In this document: piece after piece, positions 4,895 through 9,093 of the stretch
Position numbering within the stretch: position 1 is the stretch's first letter
How the letters are laid out: each line of letters begins with the position of its first letter
Assembly: GCA_017480395.1 (NCBI GenBank)
Contig: JAFVAS010000267.1
Coordinates: 1-9,093, forward strand
From: Oscillospiraceae bacterium
Lineage (GTDB): Bacteria; Bacillota; Clostridia; Oscillospirales; Oscillospiraceae
Direction of reading: 5' to 3'
DNA length: 9,093 nucleotides
Program-made: the position numbers and the translations under genes
The notes under the pieces: model-generated
Databases searched by the model: none
Told to the model about the DNA's origin: nothing
What the model saw: only the letters and a program-made list of their open reading frames with translations

Positions 4895-7393
4895 ATGGAT
4901 GAGAGACAGCGGCAGCGCAGGACGGAGAACATTGCCAACCGTCGCCTGTTCCGGCGCACCATCATTCTGATGGTGATCTTCGGCATTCTGGCCTTTATCC
5001 CGCTGCTGGGCAAGCTGTGGAATTTGCAGATCACCCGCCATGACGAGCTGGAGGAGATGGCCATCGAGCAGCAGACCAGCACCCTCTCGGTGGCGGCCTC
5101 CCGGGGCAGCATCTATGACACCAACGGAAACGTGCTGGCCATCAGCTCCACCGTGTATGACGTCATCATCTCCCCCAAGGCCATTGTGGACGCCCAGTCC
5201 TCCCTGGATCAGCAGAAGGAGGACGCCCTCAAGAGCGGGAAAAACGCCGCCGCCTACGACAAGGACGTGAAGGCCCTGGTGATCTCCGGCATGGCGGAGA
5301 TTCTGGGGCTGTCTGAGAGCAGCCTGGAGGAGAAGTGCTCCGACACCAACAGCCAGTATAAGCGCCTGGCCTCCAAGGTGGAGCCCGACGTCTCCGACGC
5401 GGTGCGCGCCTACATCGACGAAAACGGCCTGACCGGCTGCATCTATCTCCAGCCCACCACCAAGCGCTATTACCCCTATTCCACCCTGGCCAGCCAGATC
5501 ATCGGCTTTACCAATGACAACGGCGGCGCCTACGGGCTGGAGGCGTCCTTCGATCAGGATCTCTCCGGCAAGGAGGGCCTGGTGGTCACCGCCCAGAATG
5601 CCCGGGGCACCGACCTGTTGAACTTTTTCCAGGATTATTACGACGCCAAGGACGGCTCTGACCTGCACCTGACCATCGACGCCAATATCCAGACCATGTG
5701 CGAGAGTGTGCTCAAGGCCGCGGTGGACCGCTATTACGTCCAGGACGGCGGCTTCGTCATCGCCATGCGCTGCACCGACGGCGCGGTGCTGGGAATGGCC
5801 AGCTCCCCGAGCTATGACCTGAACAACTACGCCACCGTCACCGACTCGAACCTGCTGGAGAAGATCGAGACCGACGCCCAGGAGATTTTAAAGCAGGATG
5901 AGGAGAAGGCTCAGGCCTGGGCCGAGCGCATCGCCGACGGGGAGGAGCTGGAGCCCTATACTCCCCTCACCGCCGAGGAGGCCCGCTCCCAGGCGTATGC
6001 CAAGGCGATCAACACCATGTGGCGCAACAAGGCCATCAACGACACCTATGAGCCCGGATCCACCTTTAAAACGCTGGTGCTGGCCGCCACGCTGGAGGAG
6101 GGGCTGACCAACCTGGACGACACCTTCTACTGCTCCGGCCAGGTGCAGGTGGCCGACGCCATCATCCATTGCGCCCGGAGCAGCGGCCACGGCACCCAGG
6201 ACCTGGCCACCGCCGTGGGCCACTCCTGCAACCCGGCCTTCATCGCCCTGGGCCAGCGCCTGGGCGCCGAGCGATTCTATCACTATCTGGAGGCCTTTGG
6301 CATCGTGACCGCAGACGGCTCCCCCGCCGCCACCAACATCGACCTGCCCGGCGAGAGCGCCAGCATCGTCTGGCCCTTTGACAGCTTCGGGCCGGTGGAG
6401 CTGGCCACCGCCTCCTTCGGCCAGCGGCTTCAGGTCACACCGATCCAGCTGATCTCCGCCATCAACACCGTCATCGACGGCGGCTACTACTATCAGCCCC
6501 ATGTGGTGGACTATGTGGAGGACGCCGACGGCAACATCACCTATTCTGCCGACACCGCGCCGCTGCGCCAGGTCATCAGCGAGTCCACCTCCGCCATCTG
6601 CCGGGATATTCTGGAGGGGGCCGTGGCCAACGGCCTGATCGGCAAAAACGCCTATCACGAGGGCTACCGCATCGGCGGCAAGACCGGCACCTCCGAGGTG
6701 CTGGACCCGGAGGACGAGGGCCACCGCATCGTCTCCTTCATGGGCTTCGCCCCGGCCAACAACCCGCAGGTCATCGTGCTGCTTGCGCTGGATCACCCGC
6801 TCAGCGTGGGCTCCACCGCCACCTACAAGGGCAGCATGACCACCCCCGGCGGGGACTACATCTCCGGCGGCAACCTGGCCGCGCCGGTGGCCAGCGACCT
6901 GATCGTTGATATTCTCGACTACCTGAACTACGGCAAGCAGTACACCGCCGACAGCATGATGGGGGCGGATGTCCTGGTGCCCAGCCTGGTGGGTATGACC
7001 CTCTCCGACGCCGAGGAGACCTGCGTGGAGCAGGGCTTCGCCTACACCGTGGAAGGCCAGGGGGACAGCGAAAGCACCGTCACCGCCCAGACGGCCCGGG
7101 CGGGCAGCTATATCCCGGAGGGGAGCCAGCTGGTGCTCTACATCGGCGACGCCACGCCGCCGGCGGCCGTCACCGTGCCCGATGTGGTCGGCATGACCCC
7201 GGAGCGGGTGGAGGAGGTTCTGAACGAGGCCGGCCTCTACCTGCGCGCCACGGGCACCCCGGGCAATTCCGAGGGGATTCGGGCTTATAGCCAGAGCCCT
7301 GCTGCGCTCGACTCCGCGCGGCCGGGCAGCGTCATCACCGTCACATTCCGAGACACGTCAGAGACAGAGGACGAGAGCGCCGGGCTTGATTAG
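4895..7393 (+). CDS. spoVD: Class B penicillin-binding protein (FtsI/SpoVD type) with two PASTA domains
   Basis: This 832-aa transpeptidase cross-links peptidoglycan at the septum or in the spore cortex. An N-terminal basic stretch and one membrane anchor (about 22-39) precede the extracellular part. The pedestal domain opens with SRGSIYDTNGNVLA (69-82). The transpeptidase domain has all catalytic motifs: STFK (389-392, nucleophile Ser389), SCN (444-446) and KTGT (596-599). Two PASTA domains end the protein (about 694-752 and 759-818). A charged, helical segment of roughly 50 residues (about 318-370) sits before the active-site serine and is longer than in Bacillus homologues. The start is ATG 4895 behind AAAGGAGG (4876-4883). 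An upstream ATG at 4811 lacks a ribosome site and abuts the hairpin. Whether it is the vegetative FtsI/PBP2B or the sporulation SpoVD is unresolved: two PASTA domains recall PBP2B, while many Clostridia keep SpoVD in this position. The next gene overlaps its end by 8 bases. Confidence 0.93.
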   Translation: MDERQRQRRTENIANRRLFRRTIILMVIFGILAFIPLLGKLWNLQITRHDELEEMAIEQQTSTLSVAASRGSIYDTNGNVLAISSTVYDVIISPKAIVDAQSSLDQQKEDALKSGKNAAAYDKDVKALVISGMAEILGLSESSLEEKCSDTNSQYKRLASKVEPDVSDAVRAYIDENGLTGCIYLQPTTKRYYPYSTLASQIIGFTNDNGGAYGLEASFDQDLSGKEGLVVTAQNARGTDLLNFFQDYYDAKDGSDLHLTIDANIQTMCESVLKAAVDRYYVQDGGFVIAMRCTDGAVLGMASSPSYDLNNYATVTDSNLLEKIETDAQEILKQDEEKAQAWAERIADGEELEPYTPLTAEEARSQAYAKAINTMWRNKAINDTYEPGSTFKTLVLAATLEEGLTNLDDTFYCSGQVQVADAIIHCARSSGHGTQDLATAVGHSCNPAFIALGQRLGAERFYHYLEAFGIVTADGSPAATNIDLPGESASIVWPFDSFGPVELATASFGQRLQVTPIQLISAINTVIDGGYYYQPHVVDYVEDADGNITYSADTAPLRQVISESTSAICRDILEGAVANGLIGKNAYHEGYRIGGKTGTSEVLDPEDEGHRIVSFMGFAPANNPQVIVLLALDHPLSVGSTATYKGSMTTPGGDYISGGNLAAPVASDLIVDILDYLNYGKQYTADSMMGADVLVPSLVGMTLSDAEETCVEQGFAYTVEGQGDSESTVTAQTARAGSYIPEGSQLVLYIGDATPPAAVTVPDVVGMTPERVEEVLNEAGLYLRATGTPGNSEGIRAYSQSPAALDSARPGSVITVTFRDTSETEDESAGLD

Positions 7394-8039
7394 CCGCCTC
7401 TGCCTGATCTCCGGCCCGGAGGCGGACGCTACCGCCTGCCTGCTCAGCCAGATCCTGGCCCGGCGGGGCAGAACGGCCATGTGCGCCCTGGGAAGGGGCT
7501 ATGAGGGGGAGCTGTCCCCCTGGCTGCGGGCGCTGGAGCAGCGGCGCTGCCCCTTTGGGGTGTGCGCCCTGCCGGAGGGAATCCGCCCGGACTGGTATGT
7601 CCGCGCCGGATGCGCCGTCTTCCTCAGCCGCAGCGCGGGAGAAGCTGCGGCGGGAGAGCTGGCCAGCGGCGCCGACGCGATTCTCAATCTGGATGACCCG
7701 GAGGGGGTTCCCAAGCTGCCCGACGGGGTGCGGCGCTGGACGATCTCCGAGCGGCGCAACAGCGCCGATGTCAGCGCGAAAAACCTGCGCCTGCGGCCCT
7801 TCCGCACCCAGTTCGAGGCGGTGACCCGGGACGACATCTGCCGCCTCAGCGTCCCCCTCCCCGAGGGGCGGGGGCTGTACCCCGGGCTGGCGGCGGCCTG
7901 CGCCGCGCTGACCTTCGGGATGGGACTGAACGAGAGTGCCGCCGCGCTGGAGGGCGCGGAGCCGGTTCCTCTGGGGATGATCCCCCTGCCTCTGGGCGGC
8001 CCCAACGCCCTGGCGGGTTATTTTGAAGCAAAAAAGTAA
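7386..8039 (+). CDS. Degenerate Mur-ligase-like protein (MurE central-domain remnant), 217 aa
   Basis: This small protein sits where murE and murF usually lie, between the class B PBP and mraY. Its order of segments follows the central ATPase domain of MurE. LCLISGPEADATACLLSQIL (5-24) matches the P-loop strand and helix, but the GTNGKT lysine position is Asp14. AVFLSRSAGE (77-86) sits where MurE has its VFTNLxxxHLD segment. ILNLDDP (99-105) and ADVSAKNLRL (127-136) match MurE closely. LSVPLPEGRGLYPGLAAACA (154-173) parallels the LPLPGRFNVYNALAA region. The UDP-MurNAc-binding N-terminal domain and the C-terminal amino-acid-binding domain are both absent. It is therefore unlikely to be a working ligase, yet the frame is intact. 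It begins at TTG 7386, overlapping the PBP stop by 8 bases with only a weak purine stretch upstream. An in-frame ATG at 7479 is the alternative but would remove the P-loop remnant. The homology is by eye. Confidence 0.72.
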   Translation: MISRLCLISGPEADATACLLSQILARRGRTAMCALGRGYEGELSPWLRALEQRRCPFGVCALPEGIRPDWYVRAGCAVFLSRSAGEAAAGELASGADAILNLDDPEGVPKLPDGVRRWTISERRNSADVSAKNLRLRPFRTQFEAVTRDDICRLSVPLPEGRGLYPGLAAACAALTFGMGLNESAAALEGAEPVPLGMIPLPLGGPNALAGYFEAKK

Positions 8040-8079
8040 TGCGGGACAGGATATTCCGCGTCAGAGAGGTACAAGAGAT

Positions 8080-9060
8080 ATGATCCGGACAATCATCAGT
8101 TTTCTCATTGCATTTGTGATTTCCCTGGTGCTGGGGCGGTTTTTGATCCCCTGGCTCCGGGCGCTGAAGGCGGGACAGACGATCAAGGAGATCGGCCCCA
8201 AATGGCACATGACCAAGCAGGGCACCCCCACCATGGGGGGCATCATGTTCGTCGTCGGCATTCTGGTGGCGGTGCTGGCCCTGGGCTGGCAGAGTGGGGA
8301 TTATACCGCCTTCATCGTCTATGACTTCGCCCTGGTCTTTGGCATCATCGGGTTTATCGACGATTTCTTCAAGGTCAAATTCCACAAGAACGAGGGCCTG
8401 ACCGCCCTGCAGAAGTTCCTGCTCCAGGTGGCCGCCGCCATCGTGTTTGTCATTCTGCTGCGCAACCTGGGCGTCATCTCCAATGACCTCTACATCCCCT
8501 TTGTCAATGTGACGATCTACCTGCCCTGGGTGGTCTACATGATCCTGGCCGTCTTTATCATCGTCGGCACCGTCAACTCCGTCAACCTGACCGACGGCAT
8601 CGACGGCCTGGCCACCGGCGTGACCATGCCCGTCATGCTCTTCTTCACTGCGGTGGCCATCCTCTGGGGCCGTTACGGCGCGGGCATTCTGAGCGCCGCC
8701 GCCTTCGGCGGGCTGTGCGCCTTCCTGATCTATAACTTCCACCCCGCCAAGGTCTTTATGGGGGACACCGGCTCCCTGTTCCTGGGCGGCCTGGTCTGTG
8801 GGCTGGCCTTTGCCCTGGACATTCCGCTGGTGCTCATCCTGGTGGGCATCATCTACATCTGCGAGACCATGAGCGACATCATCCAGGTCGCCTATTTCAA
8901 GCTGACCAACGGCAAGCGGATCTTCCGCATGGCCCCGCTGCACCACCATCTGGAGATGGGCGGCTGGAGCGAGGTCAAGCTGTTCGTCGTCTTTACCAGC
9001 ATCACGGCGGTGTGCTGTGTGCTGGCCTATCTGGGGGTCATGCTGCGGTTCGCCGCGTGA
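8080..9060 (+). CDS. mraY: MraY, phospho-MurNAc-pentapeptide translocase
   Basis: This 326-aa polytopic membrane enzyme transfers phospho-MurNAc-pentapeptide from UDP to undecaprenyl phosphate, making lipid I on the inner membrane face. It shows about ten hydrophobic segments and every family signature: KQGTPTMGG (46-54), the Mg-binding DDFFK (94-98), NSVNLTDGIDGLA (166-178), VFMGDTGSLFLGG (225-237, with Asp229) and MAPLHHHLEMGGW (284-296). Length is normal. ATG 8080 follows AGAGAGGT (8063-8070) at 9 bases and matches the family N-terminus; an earlier in-frame TTG at 8023 would overlap the previous gene and is not needed. It lies 40 bases after the Mur-ligase-like gene in the same direction and is presumably cotranscribed. 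The 33 bases to the window edge show no further feature. Confidence 0.97.
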   Translation: MIRTIISFLIAFVISLVLGRFLIPWLRALKAGQTIKEIGPKWHMTKQGTPTMGGIMFVVGILVAVLALGWQSGDYTAFIVYDFALVFGIIGFIDDFFKVKFHKNEGLTALQKFLLQVAAAIVFVILLRNLGVISNDLYIPFVNVTIYLPWVVYMILAVFIIVGTVNSVNLTDGIDGLATGVTMPVMLFFTAVAILWGRYGAGILSAAAFGGLCAFLIYNFHPAKVFMGDTGSLFLGGLVCGLAFALDIPLVLILVGIIYICETMSDIIQVAYFKLTNGKRIFRMAPLHHHLEMGGWSEVKLFVVFTSITAVCCVLAYLGVMLRFAA

Positions 9061-9093
9061 CCGATTTCCGCGCGGCGGGATAACACAGAGAAA

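Noticed and set aside
4658..5668. Long - strand frame across ftsL and the PBP gene
   Set aside because: It is a GC-codon shadow of the PBP gene with no recognisable motif. The same holds for the - strand frames at 5888-6796, 7846-8949 and 678-1256.
8041..8059. Small inverted repeat (GCGG / CCGC, 6 pairs counting one G-U) between the Mur-like gene and mraY
   Set aside because: It is short, has no T-run, and is of a strength expected by chance in GC-rich sequence.
1..9093. Mobile elements, CRISPR arrays, tRNA or rRNA genes, defence or phage genes
   Set aside because: Looked for and not seen. No transposase or integrase motifs, regularly spaced repeats or RNA gene signatures other than the TPP riboswitch.

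Overview
This window comes from a high-GC member of the Firmicutes, most likely a gut Clostridium-class bacterium of the Oscillospiraceae/Ruminococcaceae type. That placement is inference. It rests on strong AGGAGG-type ribosome binding sites, sigma-A promoters in AT-rich gaps between GC-rich genes, a TPP riboswitch with an intrinsic terminator, a ThiT (ECF-type) thiamine transporter, and a Gram-positive division and cell wall (dcw) cluster whose transpeptidase carries PASTA domains. All genes lie on the + strand. There are no mobile elements, CRISPR arrays, tRNAs or rRNAs.

Layout. (1) 1-469: the end of an unrecognised, probably membrane protein, then a small uncharacterised 101-aa protein. 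(2) 466-1292: a self-contained thiamine uptake unit, with a sigma-A promoter, a TPP riboswitch, a riboswitch-controlled terminator, thiT and a strong terminator. (3) 1352-2545: a single-gene mreB/mbl unit with its own promoter, a leader hairpin and a terminator. (4) 2671-9060: the dcw cluster, comprising a promoter with MraZ-box repeats, mraZ, rsmH, an ftsL-like gene, a class B PBP with two PASTA domains, a degenerate Mur-ligase-like gene, and mraY. The cluster probably continues beyond the window.

How they work together. MraZ is the cluster's likely self-regulator. RsmH methylates 16S rRNA. The FtsL-like protein and the class B PBP form part of the septal peptidoglycan synthesis machinery. 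MraY makes lipid I. MreB organises lateral wall growth. ThiT supplies thiamine and is switched off when TPP is abundant.

Most of the window is ordinary core genome, and I do not see a clearly new system. The most interesting points are: a shortened MurE-like protein with a broken P-loop in the place where murE and murF would be expected; a good match to a sporulation sigma-E promoter followed by a strong hairpin between ftsL and the PBP gene; perfect tandem 10-bp MraZ-box-like repeats just downstream of the predicted mraZ start point; and a hairpin in the mreB leader.
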